Shown one piece after another: positions 46,638 through 60,200 of a stretch of DNA of 64,000 nucleotides. Source of the stretch: Mimachlamys varia (Eukaryota; Mollusca; Bivalvia; Pectinida; Pectinidae); assembly GCA_947623455.1 (NCBI GenBank), contig OX392535.1, positions 36,418,688 through 36,482,687 of the forward strand. Reading direction: 5' to 3'. A program made the translations under genes and the position numbers. The notes under the pieces are model-generated. The model was not told the origin of the DNA. It ran no database searches and saw nothing but the letters and a program-made list of their open reading frames with translations. Positions within the stretch are counted from its first letter, which is position 1. The number at the start of each line of letters is the position of its first letter.

Positions 46638-46969
46638 ATCCTTCATATACAGGGGTTACGGTCACCTAGCTGTGCTCTCTATACCCCTGGAATATGTCAT
46701 GGCAAAACTGAGGCATACTCAGATGAAAAAAAAACTGACCAATCGCTAGACTGACTTCAAAGTGCAATTAGCCAACTTCAAAGCCTGTCAATTTTTACCG
46801 CTATGTGACCAAGAGATAAATTTGTTTATGTACATCAAAGGGTCAAACCAGTTTTCTTGCCTTATCAACAAGGTGACACACACTTGACACAGAGCCTTCA
46901 GTTTTGCCATGACATATGCCAGGGGGGTAGAGAGCGTAGGTGATCCGTAACCCCTGGAAATCAAGGATG
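46638..46969. repeat. Foldback element, 332 bp
   Basis: Left arm ATCCTTCATATACAGGGG, TTACGGTCACCTA, GCTCTCTATACCCC, ATGTCATGGCAAAACTGA; right arm TCAGTTTTGCCATGACAT, GGGGGGTAGAGAGC, TAGGTGATCCGTAACCCCTG, CAAGGATGA. Arms of about 90 bp flank a spacer of about 150 bp. The 74-residue minus frame here is a by-product. Confidence 0.82.
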
Positions 46970-46975
46970 ACCTTA

Positions 46976-47963
46976 ATCTTATAACCTACTTCAATAATAT
47001 AAGAGGCAGCACCCGGCCTTTTTTTTGTTGGATATGATTTTGTCAACTTCAACCTCTTTTTTCGCATATTGCGCCTGAAATCTAAGAGATTTGAAATCGG
47101 ATTGAAAAACCTACTTAAGTGGTTGACAGTATAAACCGAAATATCACGTGATATTTAAATTTTCCACTTCCGACAATATTGTCAGCTTTACTTTAGAAGA
47201 AGAAAAACATAGTTTGTTTATATATCTGAGTGTTGACACAAAATTCTTCTTATTTACACATGGATTTATGGAAAGGACTGTTCATTGAACCTAAGTGTTG
47301 ATTATTTTTAAAAATTAGTGACACTATATTTGTTTTCAAAATCCAAACTTATTTTGATACATAAAAAGGCCAAGATAAACTGAGCAATGTAGTTTCAGTT
47401 GCATTTCACATACTTTATCCCACATTGGAAATGTGGAATGGGGGAGATCTCAGGGTACTCCTATTTTCTACCATGATATGAAACCATGCATTCTTCTGAC
47501 ACTCAAGCCGAAATGAGTGATTTATGAAATTATTTATCTTACTTGATAATTATTATTTTTTGTGAAAAGAATAGCAATATTAATTTTCTATAAGTTAACT
47601 AGGCTGAAGTATAATTTCACTTTTAATTATATACATAAATCTGATTTTACTACATAATATTACTGATAGACCAGACAAAATTGACTGCTTATTTAACAAC
47701 CATGGACTACAATCATTATGGTTGACCATATATGTCTCACAGTCTTACCTGAGTTTTCTTTTTATTGTGGCTTAAATGGTGCTTAATATATATTGTACGA
47801 CCACGGCCATGGCAGACCATGGTTAACCATGGTCAACTGTGACCCCATCAATTATATTAGATGGTCAACCATGATAGTTAATGGTTGACTGTCACATACC
47901 ATATATAGACAACATTCCATGTGGGTGTACATTGTACAGTTCTCATCACTTTATCAATTTCAG
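46976..47963. other. Upstream region of the seven-exon gene
   Basis: No exon seen. At 47800-47890 several nested CCATGG/GGTTAACC/TGGTCAAC palindromic words cluster (CATGGCAGACCATGGTTAAC, then ATGGTCAACTGTGA and ATGGTCAACCATGATAG). No TATA box that I trust; a non-coding 5' exon may lie upstream because 47963 looks like an acceptor. Confidence 0.45.
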
Positions 47964-48217
47964 GCAAAAACAATGGCACTTGAAGAAGTGTTTAAGAAAT
48001 ATGATTACGTTCATGGCACAGAGGAGACTAATGATGCTCTTGATAAAGTCCTTGTGGACCAACGTGGAGATTTTGAGGATGTTGGTAACACACAAAATAT
48101 TCAGAAAAGTATGTCCGTCCTAAAGGAGAAAATATGTATAAAAGGATTTCCATCAAAGAGCACCCCAGCCTATTTAATGGCTTGCAACTCCATCGAGGTC
48201 ATCAAGTATGTTATGAA
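47964..48217 (+). CDS. Seven-exon gene, first coding exon
   Basis: Follows a CAATTTCAG acceptor; nine bases of leader, then ATG at 47973 in the context AACAATGG. Encodes MALEEVFKKYDYVHGTEETN onward, rich in charged residues, ending VIKYVM plus AA of the next codon, at donor GTAAGT. An upstream frame starting at 47919 runs through the acceptor and is rejected. Confidence 0.8.
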
Positions 48218-51200
48218 GTAAGTATCTTTTAAATTATTTCATTTATTCCTGATATAGCATTACTAAATCCTAAACCTTTCCAGGTTATTATGGATTTACT
48301 GTGTAGTGCAAAGAAGTAGAAAATTGTACAATTTAAGTCCTTTTTAGAGAACTTTTGATTTTTGTCTCTGAGGTATTTCCAATAATGCATTTATTGGAGG
48401 AAAAAATTAATACAAGAAATTTTTAACACTTCCTTGACCCCCCCCCTTCTATTTTCAATTGCATATTTATATGCCTTCGTGAAATAATGTTTGTTTGTTT
48501 TGTAATTTTATTTAACTTGGTACATTCAAAGTACCCCACCTTATATGTTGTCACTTAGTGATAACTATTTATGACTTCTCTTTAAATTGTTTGTTAATTT
48601 TCAAGTAAAGGATTTTTTCCTTTCTAATTTCTGAAAAAAAAAGTGAATTAATTTTCTTTTGTTAAAATAACTGTTATAATCTATCACATAGAGAGCTATC
48701 TAAAAGTAATTGTTGCAAAGTTAAACATATATATACATTTCTTTCGTTGAAATGTATTTAATTTCTTTTGCTGAAGTAACTGTTGATAATCTAGACCCCC
48801 GTAGAAGTATCACTTACAATAATTGTGGTTCGTGGAAATATAGGACAAAAAGTGTTAATCAAATTTATTCTAAAAACTAGATTCCTCGTTTACAGTGATA
48901 GTGTCGATAATGACAGATCTACGGAGGAAGACTGTCAGAAAATCCTGTTTGACTTCCTGTTGGCATGTTTGCGCACAGGACCGGGGTCTTCTCTCTGTGG
49001 TGTCATTGAAGATGTTCTTGGTATACAGGGCATAGAGAACTATCTAGAGGTATGCATTTATGAAAAGTAAAACATATATATGCATCTTTTTAGAATATAT
49101 GCTCCGCTCCTTCATATTCTGATGTGTATCTTCATGTTGGACTGAGATTTATTTTGGAAAATACTTTTTAACTGGCATATATGTACGTACTTTGTTCATC
49201 AATTACACTTTTGAAATGTACTACTCGCGTACTTTGGGATATTTTGGATATTATATTTTGTTTTATTTGGCCCCTGTGGTGAGTGAGCCAAAATTAAACA
49301 CACCATAATTTCACGAAAAAATTGTCGGAATAATATCCAAATTTTAGCAACCGTCTGTCCGTTTATATACTACATGCCCATTACTAACTTCCACAAGCTG
49401 TCCTTGGGTTGGAATATTGTTTCTCGATAAAAACACGTCAATAAAGGTATGTTTTCATGTAAATGTACGTGTCATAAATTCACGTTGTTTTTATATTCAT
49501 TGTTCTAAGCTGTGTTCGACATCGTAACTACTAAATTACAGCTGCATCAGGGTTACTGGGACTCTTTTTTACGTAAGGATCATAATCTGTAATCAGAAAT
49601 CGATATGTATTGACAGCCTATTGTAATGTAATGAACAGACATATCAACTACATATAAATGCCAAAATTTAACACACATGATGGCAAAATTTGGTGCACCA
49701 ATATTTAAACCACCCTATTTTGAGCAAAAAACACCAAATTTTGGCAACGCCAAAATATCCTCAAAGTACGGTACTACATGTATGCACAAGAATTCATGAC
49801 TCTTTTGAAATGTAACACAAGAATTCATGACACTTTTGAAATGTAACACAAGAATTCATGACACTTTTGAAATGTAACACAAGAATTCATGACACTTTTG
49901 AAATGTAACACAAGAATTCATGACACTTTTGAAATGTAACACAAGAATTCATGACACTTTTGAAATGTAACACAAGAATTCATGACACTTTTGAAATGTA
50001 ACACAAGAATTCATGACACTTTTGAAATGTAACACAAGAATTCATGACACTTTTGAAATGTAACACAAGAATTCATGACACTTTTGAAATGTAACACAAG
50101 AATTCATGACACTTTTGAAATGTAACACAAGAATTCATGACACTTTTGAAATGTAACACAAGAATTCATGACAATTTTGAAATGTAACACATGTATATAT
50201 ACACAAGTCTATTACAATTCAATGACATTTTTGAAATGTACAAAAGAATTCACTGATATTTATTAAATGTACACAATAAGTTATACAATTTTTAGTGGCT
50301 TATTACATTTTAATAATATATCAGTACTTTGATTATTTATTTATTTTTTTAAGGATACTATGACAGAGTTCAGTACAATATTCAGAAAACACTTAAGTTA
50401 ATGTTTTAACAAATATTTTTTTTTTTTTTGGTCCTATAAAATCAAGATTTGAATTTAACACTCACGCACTGAAATTGCGAGTAGAAAATTATTGTACTTG
50501 CATTATTCAGTGAGTGCATGGGTATATATAATGCCTGTTGAAAGGTGTAGATATCATTCCAATCTGTACACATGTCAGTAACCATCATAAAACCAATTGT
50601 GAAACAGAACCACACTCACACAAATAGTGCAATGTATTAAAAGGTTATTTGATCATACCACTGTTATATTTTACATTTTACACCTTAACATAGTTTCTAA
50701 AATCAATTTTCTGGACTAAATTGTAAATTAAACTGATTCTTAATGCATTGAAGTGCTTTCATTATCCGCTTCAAAATTGCGAGCAAGTTTCTAATTTGGG
50801 AGTTAAAATTAAACCCACTGGTGATCGCCAAGAAATGCCAGTTTCTAAAATAATTAAATTCTACCCCTGAAAATATTGATGACAAACTCAATAAAGCCTG
50901 GCTTTATGTTACTGTAATATATCAGCAATATTGTAATGTGTGTTAATTCAGGACCATAACAGTACTATATTTATCAAAATATTCATTATTCATATTTGAA
51001 TTTTAATAGAGCAGCTAGTATGCTTTATCAAGTTATTTTTAACAGATAAAAAATTTTCTACTTTAAAGTGAAATTTTTTCACTGTGTTGAAATTTTCGCT
51101 TGTGCACCGGCATTAAATCTACATGAATATACATTGCATTATACACACGTGAACATATTTAACACCATTCAAACTCTACAGTGTATTATAGGTGTACAGT

Positions 51201-54200
51201 GCAAAACAGCATGACTACAGAGCGAAAATTTCCACATCACAAACAGTTTGGCAGCTAGCTGGCAAAGCGATAAATTACATGCAGGAAAATATTGGTTTTT
51301 ACAGTACAGTTGACTCCACTTAATATCACCCTGTTAATATCACATTCCTCTTTATATCATGTTTTTCCCATGAACCATTTTTCTTTTTATATAATCTTTG
51401 TAATTTTATTTGGTTGATATCATGTGTTTTGAGATGAATTCCTCTTAATATCATGTTTTTTTAACCAACCACATAAAATATCCAGAAAATGATGCCATTT
51501 CCATTGATTTCACATACAACTTAAACAAAATGTTGCATAGAAAATGAAAAAATAGCCCAAAAATGATTTTTATTTGAAATAATGTTATCTATAAATTGAA
51601 ACATCTTCATAATGTACATTGAATATCTTACTTTTATTTATGGAGATTGGAAACGCACTAGATTTAGTAGAAAAACATGTTTCTCTTAATGTCACATTCC
51701 TGTTAATATCATGTTTTTGTCTGGCAAGTGCAACATAATATAAAGAGGAGTGCACTGTATTACAATGATTTATTTCTAATTTTTGCTTAGATATAGTTTC
51801 ATTTCTAAACATTTCAACCATCAGCCCCTCTATTTTAGACAGGTGACAGATTTACTGAGAATTCTTGGTAGACAATAATTGTCTTTAATTTTCTTCAAAT
51901 GTCTTTCATCATATGACATGTCAACTTAATTTTGTATAGGCATTAAAGGGAAAGGAGTTGACCAAGCTCATCTCAGCAATGAAGGAATTCACATACACAT
52001 CAGAGGAACCACATATGTCCGCTGAACAACAAGCTACTTGCTGGGATAACTGCATCTGCGGAATCTTAGACACGATGTGGTATGATTTTGATAGAATCCG
52101 TCCGATTAAAATACAGATCATCATTACTCAATAGCGTTATGAATAATTAATGGTTGCAGATAACGGGTTACCCCCGTATGTTCAGATGACCTCTATGATT
52201 ACCATACAACAGTAAATTTTTAACCAATCAAAATGCATCTCTTACATGCCTATTGGGCAGTGTGTACACACATGTTTGATTTTTATTTTCCTTTTTTCTT
52301 TTGTAATTTGATCTCCTTTTGGGGTTAATTCCACTACAAGAACAGAAAAAACTCACATACTAGGTATACATAACATTTTCCAATTGAAACACCAATTTTT
52401 ATGCAAGCTATAGGGGCTAGCCATGGGTGCACTGGAATCATAGTGTGGTCGACATTCAGGGCCCTCGGATTTTATCAATTCAATAATGGCCAAGCAGAAG
52501 CAGCTAGATTCTGTCAAAATTTTGCAAGTCACACTTTGATTGGTTGGTTGAAAGGTCATCTTAACCTGACCCTTTATCGGCCAGAGAAATCTTTGTTGTT
52601 GCTACAATGTATCATATATGCTCCATCATAATAATATATAGCCTGTCTCATTAAATATGGGATGATGGGGTTGTTTGGGGGGGGGGGGGGCGGAGGGAGG
52701 GGGGGGGGACACAACATCCCGGGAGGTAGTAAAACATTGATATCCAGACGAACCTGCCCTGGATACAGGTGTTATCAGAACAAGGAAGTTTTTTTCGATG
52801 GTCCGATGTTTTAATTAATAGAGAGCGTTGTTTACATGTTTTGGCGTTAGCATACGTCATCAGAACCAGACAGAATCTGTGAATGTATTTAATCTTAAAA
52901 AAAGTCAGGGGTAACTGCAACTTCTTCTATAGTATTATGAATATTGTTCAATTAAAGAAGAATCTGTTCTTGTCACATAAGGTTTAAACCCCAGAGATTT
53001 GCAGTATATGTATTACAATTTTCTGATTTCTGGCCAAAGGAGGTTTTTTTGTAAACAGAAATACTGTATAGTGTAGTAATTCAATCACAATTATCAGAAA
53101 TTGCAATTAAATTTTGCATCTTCTTTGCATTTATCACTTAAAGGGCAATTATTGAACTTGGGGCAGCCTTGTCATTTAATCAATGTAAAATTCACAGATC
53201 ACAAGAAGGTGGTATGGTTGGGCTAAATGACCTGGGGGGTATCTCAAAATCGGAAGATTTCCTGATTGTCACAGTTACGATTGGGAGGCATGAGATGGAA
53301 TCTAAATCGGGAGCGTTTGCAAGAATGCAATTTAATTGTTGGGGTTTCAGTTTATTATTACAGAATTGTTTTTCTATTTTTATTGATAGTGAAAGTCCAA
53401 ACCTTCAGGAAGTCGACTTTCAAGAACAGATACTGGACTTGTATATATTCTATTTCCTCAAGATGAAAGATGTGGGGCTGCCTGTTGAATACGACCTACC
53501 CTTACAAAATGTCATGAACAAAATAGAATCCCTATGCAACAGCAACCCATACAAGGTAAATATGTTGTATAACAGTATACCTATTTTTAAACTTTGTCAT
53601 TTTACATTTTAATGATGGAAATATCAGAAATATCAATTTTTTTGTGTAATAATTTATTCACCTTCAAAACAGATAATGACATAAACAGAGATAATTGGTG
53701 GGTTATCTCCCCTTAAGTACATCACTGTTATACATACACACTGATCTAATTTTCAACTACCAGGTGGTTGAAATTTTCTAGTAAGATATGAAGTTTTCAG
53801 ATTTGAATGATTCATGATTTCATGTTTATTTCAATGGTATTCTTTCAAACAAATACCATTTAGTTTCAGATAGTAATTTTTTATTTCACAAATTTCTTAT
53901 GCATTTAAATTTGCAAATCATATTTTCAAAACCCTTGTATGACTAGCTAGGGGATATGAATTTCATAAAAACATATACATACATAACAACATGTACAGTT
54001 CATTGTGATATGTTGGACTGTGACAGACAAACTAATTATAATGTGTTTTTTTAACTCGAATACACAAACAAAATGTATATGAAAACTGCAACTAACTCTT
54101 GAGTATTTTCGTTTCAAAGAATCTGAAGAATAAAGACATTTACTGCAAACACATGGTACACATACAAGACGTGATTGGTGATGAGAATTTCGGAAGAAGT

Positions 54201-57200
54201 GAAAAACAGGTGGAACAAGCTAATGATATCATCAGACTCATACTCAGTGGCATGGGGTAAGAATTACAACAGTAAGGTTCCTTTATTTGCACGTGTGTTC
54301 TGGAGCATTTAGTCAGCACTTATATATACCAGGTTGAACAGACATTTTTAGCTTCAAATGCTAGATGGAATTTTCCTTTAGCCATACTGCATGGCGAAAG
54401 GGGTCGCAGTGGCTAAGTGGTTAAGGTGTTCCAACTTTCTGCCACTAGCCCTCCACTGCTGTTGCGACTTCGAATCCCATGTGGGGCAGTTGCCAGGTTC
54501 TGACCTTAGGTCGGTGGTTTTTCTCCAGGTACTCCAGCTTTCCTCCTCTTCCAAAACCTGGCACATCATTGAATTACCCTGGCTGTTAATGAAACGTGGG
54601 GCAGTTGCCAGGTACTTACCTTAGGTTGGTGGTTTTTCTCCGGATACTCCAGCTTTCCTCCTCTTCCAAAACCTGGCACATCCTTAAATTAAAATTAAAA
54701 ACAAAATAAACCAAACCACGAAAAAGAACGAAAATTCTTGTAAGAATCAGAAAAAAGGGTCGGCATGGGAGCATGTATTCATGGGAGATACAAAGTTTTT
54801 GTTAGCCCTAGGGAAGAAACAATGCCTTGCATTGTAACAACGTCATGTGACGTGTTTTAACAAATCAGCTTTAAAGGAAAAGAGATAAGGTATAATAATT
54901 AAGATTAAGTGGACACCCTACATACATGTACAAAATAAGGTATCCATTTTCAGCTCACCTGCCGAAAGCTGAGCTGTTTAAATTTGGGATGCAACCTGAA
55001 TCGTCTTTCTTTCATTCGTCTGCTCAGCATCAAATTGTCCTTTAAATGACATCTTCTGACAAAAAAAACCGAAAGGTAGCTGGAAGGTTTTTGAGATAAA
55101 GCCTGCGACAATTAAAGTTTTTGAAAAAATGATTTTAACCCACTTTCAAGGTCATTATAGTGGTCAGATATGTCAAAATCTTCTAAAAACTTCTTCTTAC
55201 AAACCAAATGGCCTGGAGACTTGATATCTTGCTGGTAGTTTCTTTGGGAGAAGCTGAACAGAGTTTGCAAAAAGAAAAAATATGCAATAACTGACAGACA
55301 TACTTTGAAGATTTCAAAGTAAATCATGTCAAAGCCTTCAGATGGATTCCACTGAAACACTAAAAGACATGTTATTTTACTGGTAGCTTTCATAAAAGGA
55401 ACCAATCAAAGATTGTCAATGAAAATGCACTTTGAATGTCATAGAGGTCAAATATGTCAAAACCTTCAAACTAACTTCTTATGAGATAATGATGAAATGA
55501 ATAGACCATGAATACTGAATGAATACAGTATGAATACAACCATTCACATGAAATGATCAGATGACTTCACACAAACCAAATACAAATATCTGCATCAATA
55601 TGCCAAGGAATGTGGTCTGGTAAAAATTACCTCCCCTTGTCCATGTTGATACAGAAACAAAATGAAAATTTTCAATAAATGAGAAAAAAATAAGGTTATG
55701 CTGCACTGGTATTTGATTTAAACATATAATGAAAAAGTAAAAAAAAAAACAAAAAAAAACTAGCAGTTCAGATTTAAAATAAATTGTTTACTTCACCAAC
55801 ATTAACAAGCACCATGGGATATGTAGATCATCTTCTGCTATTCATTGCTGCAATGAAAATGAAACAAAATTCATTCAATCCTATATAATTACAAAAATCC
55901 TTGATTATATTGCAGTTCATAGTGTGTATTATATTAAAGGCCCGATATGTAACTTCAGGAAATTTTCCGTGATTCTTAAAAGTTCTGAAAAAAATCCAGT
56001 TGATAACCATGCAAAAATAAGCCTAAAACGAAATAAACCTTAGCGGTAACTAACAAGAAACTCTTGACAGAAAAATCCAAAGAATTGAAAATAATTCAGG
56101 TGGGGCCCACTTCAACAACAAGACGAAGTTGGAAGACAGTTCAAAATGGAAAAATAATAACCCTTTACTATTATAGATTTATCAATAGGTAAAGATGACC
56201 ATGACAACGTCTTGCTGGGTTAAAAGGCTTTAATAAAGAATGTTGACTAGTTGTCGTCTTCTTGTGCCGAAACTAGTCAACATTCTTAATTAAAGCCGAT
56301 TTACCCAGCAAGACGTTGTCATGGTCATCTCTACCTATTGATAAATCTATAATAGTAAAAAGTTATTAGGCTTGATTTTCGCTTCAAGTTTTGCCGAAAG
56401 TTAGGTATATTGAGCCTTTAAATGCCAGATTTGTATATTTAAGGATTGAATCCTGTTCTGTTGAGGTTTATGGGGTATAAACCTCAATGGGTCTTGAGAC
56501 AAATTTAATGAACTGCGAAGCAGTTCATATAAAATTTGTCTCTAGACCGATTGAGGTTTATACCCCATAAACCTCAACAAAACAGGATTTAATCCTTATA
56601 TTTACATTCAGTTGATTTTGGTATTCTATGGTTATTTCTAAAACGCTGGACTTGTGCAAGTCTATGCAGCGCAAGGCGCCAAGACGTGTGACGTCATCAT
56701 TCACTGTGTGACATCATCCTGATGAAATTCATAGCTGTTTCCGTATTGAAAACAACTAGAAAACGGTACAACACAAACAAGGTTATTTGATCTGAAAACT
56801 GAAACAAAACCCAGGTTGTAAACAGTTTGGAAAAGGGGATTAATTCCCGCACTACTTTACTGATGTATTTATACGCCAACTGGAAAGTTTATCGAAAAAT
56901 ATATACAAATGTCTATAGTAGCTATTCTTTTTCAAAATAGGATACATAATGTTTATTTCTCTATTTCACAGTGAACACCCAAAGGATTTGAAGAGTATTT
57001 GGGACAATGTTCTAAATTTCATGAAGACTTTGTCCTTTTCAAAGAAATGTGCCGAGTTTCCTAAGATAATGGAGCGATTCAAGTATTTCTTTGACGAAAT
57101 GCCAAAAGAAACATTAAAGGTGTGTATACTATGATAAGTTTCACCATGTAGCGTTTAAGGACTCACACAACTAAATAATTTACTATATGTTATTACTAAG

Positions 57201-60200
57201 CTTTCGAGCTAATAACTTTAATATTTGAAGTACAACACTTGTGAAAACTGCCTAAATTCACAGATACATACATGACAAAGGCTTCAAGGGGCATTTAATG
57301 AGGAGTTTACTGGCATATTAGCTTGCTACAGGCGTCTGCTTCGGACAACCGGAAATTTACATGTCAAACCAGTGAAATGGGACGGGAACACCCTCTGACT
57401 TTTGACCCCATATCAATCCGCCATCACATATCGAAATCTACCAAAAGTATATATTTTTGTAAAGTTAAATATCTACAGATTTCATTCAATGCAGAATAGG
57501 TCAACAATTACCTATTTAAATTACTCAGAATCACTGTACTTAGCCGGAACAAATTTTCAGTAGGGACTACAAACGTATGAAACACTTCGTGATAGGCTGA
57601 TTTAGTTGTGTGAGTCCTTAATAACACCACAATATGTTATACAGTAGAGCCAAAAGTGATTTTATTTTTATTTTGCTATATATTTATTATTCTTTGTATT
57701 TACAACTTTTTTCATTGATTTTTTCCTGGCTTTGTTTATGGGTGGATTTTAACAATATTTGGTCATTTTGAACACAAAATAGTTTCTTTCTGATTATATT
57801 TATTTCTTTTTCTGTTGTGTATTTATGGAGTAGTACAGAATTATCTACACTGACTGCTTATTTCTGAGTGACACCATTATTTTTGTATAACACTACTAAA
57901 ATGACGTTAAAATGGCTTCTCAAACAAATAAATTATGATTTGTTTGCTCATTTAAAACAGAAACATTGAAAATATTATGAGATCAAAAAGGTAAAAATTC
58001 TCTTTTCTAGATCTATAAGTAAACAAAATTTCATTAATAATGAGTCATTATGACATATAAATAAAGCGAGGAAAATTCAGTTAAAAATGTTGGAAATACA
58101 AAGAATATATAGCAAAAATGAAAAACTTGACTCTCTTTTAGGTTGGTTCACATGCTGTATGTACTAATAAAAACAAACCTGTATTGTTTTTAGCTCACCT
58201 GGACCGAAGGTCCGGTGAGCTTATGCCATGGCGCAGCGTCCGTCGTCCGTCGTCCGGCGTCCGGCGTCCGGCGTCCGGCGTCCGGCGTCCGGCGTCCGTC
58301 CGTCGTCTGTCAACATTTTCTTCAAATCGCTACTAGTCAAAAAGTCCTTATTGGATTTTAACCAAATTTGGTCAGAAACATCCTTGGGCGAAGGGGAACA
58401 GATTTTGCATAAATGGTGACTCTGACCCCCAAAGGGCCAGAGGGGCGGGGCCCAATAGGGAAAATAGAGGTAATTCTTTAAATCTCTTCTTGTCAAAAAG
58501 TCCTGATTGGATTTTGATCAAATTTAGTCAGAAACATCCTTTGAGGAAGGGGAACAGATTTTGCATAAATGGTGACTCTGGCCCGAAAGGGGCCAGAGGG
58601 GCGGGGCCCAATAGGGAAAATAGAGGTAATTCCTTTAAATCTCTTCTTGTCAAAAAGTCCTGATTGGATTTTGGCCAAATTTAGTCCGAAACATCGTTGA
58701 GGGAAGGGGAACAGATTTTGCATAAATGGTGACTCTGACCCCCAAAGGGCCAGAGGGGTGGGGCCCAACAGGGAAAATAGAGGTAATTCCTTTAAATCTC
58801 TTCTTGTCAAAAAGTCCTGATTGTATTTTGGCCAAATTTAGTCAGAAACATTGTTGAGGGAAGGAGAACAGAATTTGCATAAATGGTGACTCTGACCCCT
58901 AAGGGGCCAGAGGGAGGTGGCCCAATAAGGGAAATAGAGGTAATTCCTTTAAATCTCTTCTTGTCATAAAGTTATGAATAGATTTTGTCCAAATTTGGTC
59001 AGAAACATCCTTTGGGGAAGGGGAACAGATTTTGCATAAATGGTGACTCTGACCCCTAAGGGGCCAGAGGGAGGTGGCCCAATAAGGGAAATAGAGGTAA
59101 TTCCTTTAAATCTCTTCTTGTCATAAAGTTATGAATAGATTTTGTCCAAATTTGGTCAGAAACATCCTTTGGGGAAGGGGAACAGATTTTGCATAAATGG
59201 TAACTGACACCCATGGGGCCAGAGGGGTGGGGCCAAATAGGGGAAATAGAGGTAATTCCTTTAAATCTCTTCTTGTCATAAAGTTATGAATAGATTTTGT
59301 CCAAATTTGGTCAGAAACATCGTTGGGGGAAGGGGAACAAATTTTGCATAAATGGTGACACTGACCCCTAAGGGGCCAGAGATGCGGTGCCGCATAGGGG
59401 AAATAGAGGTAATTCCTTTAAATCTCTTCTTGTCATAAAGTTATGAATAGATTTTGTCCAAATTTGGTCAGAAACATCGTTGGGGGAAGGGGAACAAATT
59501 TTGCATAAATGGTGACACTGACCCTTAAGGGGCCAGAGATGCGGTGCCGCATAGGGGAAATAGAGGTAATTCCTTTTAATCTCTTCTTGTCATAAAGTTA
59601 TGAATAGATTTTGTCCAAATTTGGTCAGAAACATCCTTTGGGGAAGAGGAACATATTTTGCATAAATGGGGACTCTGACCCCAAAGGGGCTAGAGGGGCA
59701 TGGCCCAATAGGGAAAACAGAGGTAATTCGTTTAAATCTCTTCTTGTCCAAAAGTTATGAATGGATTTGCCTAAATTTGGTCAGAAACATCCTTGGGGGA
59801 AGGGGAACAGATTTTGCCTAAATGGTGACTCTGACCCCTAAGGGGCTATTTTGGCACTTTAAGGGTTACAAGTCAGAGATTAATTCCAGGTGAGCGATGC
59901 AGGCCCATTGGGCCTCTTGTTACAACTTGTTTGGTGGCATATATGTACAGTTAAAGACCAACTACCTACATTTTGATTTTTTTTTTTAATATAACAAGAA
60001 TGGGCTTCTGAAAGGTTCTTCAGTTGGGCACAATTATAAATGGGATAAGTCATCATAATTTAATCCACATAGGAAATAAAGAGATGGACACACTATAGTT
60101 CTCTCATCACTGTATCCTACCAGATTATTATTATAATTCCAGAGAATTTTCTGAATCTGATAAATGTTCATGCCAATGCTTTATTCATGCAATTGCCATG

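Noticed and set aside
53169..53612. 147-codon plus frame as a single exon
   Set aside because: Only 53390-53555 is supported as exon, by splice sites and phase; the rest is intron read-through.
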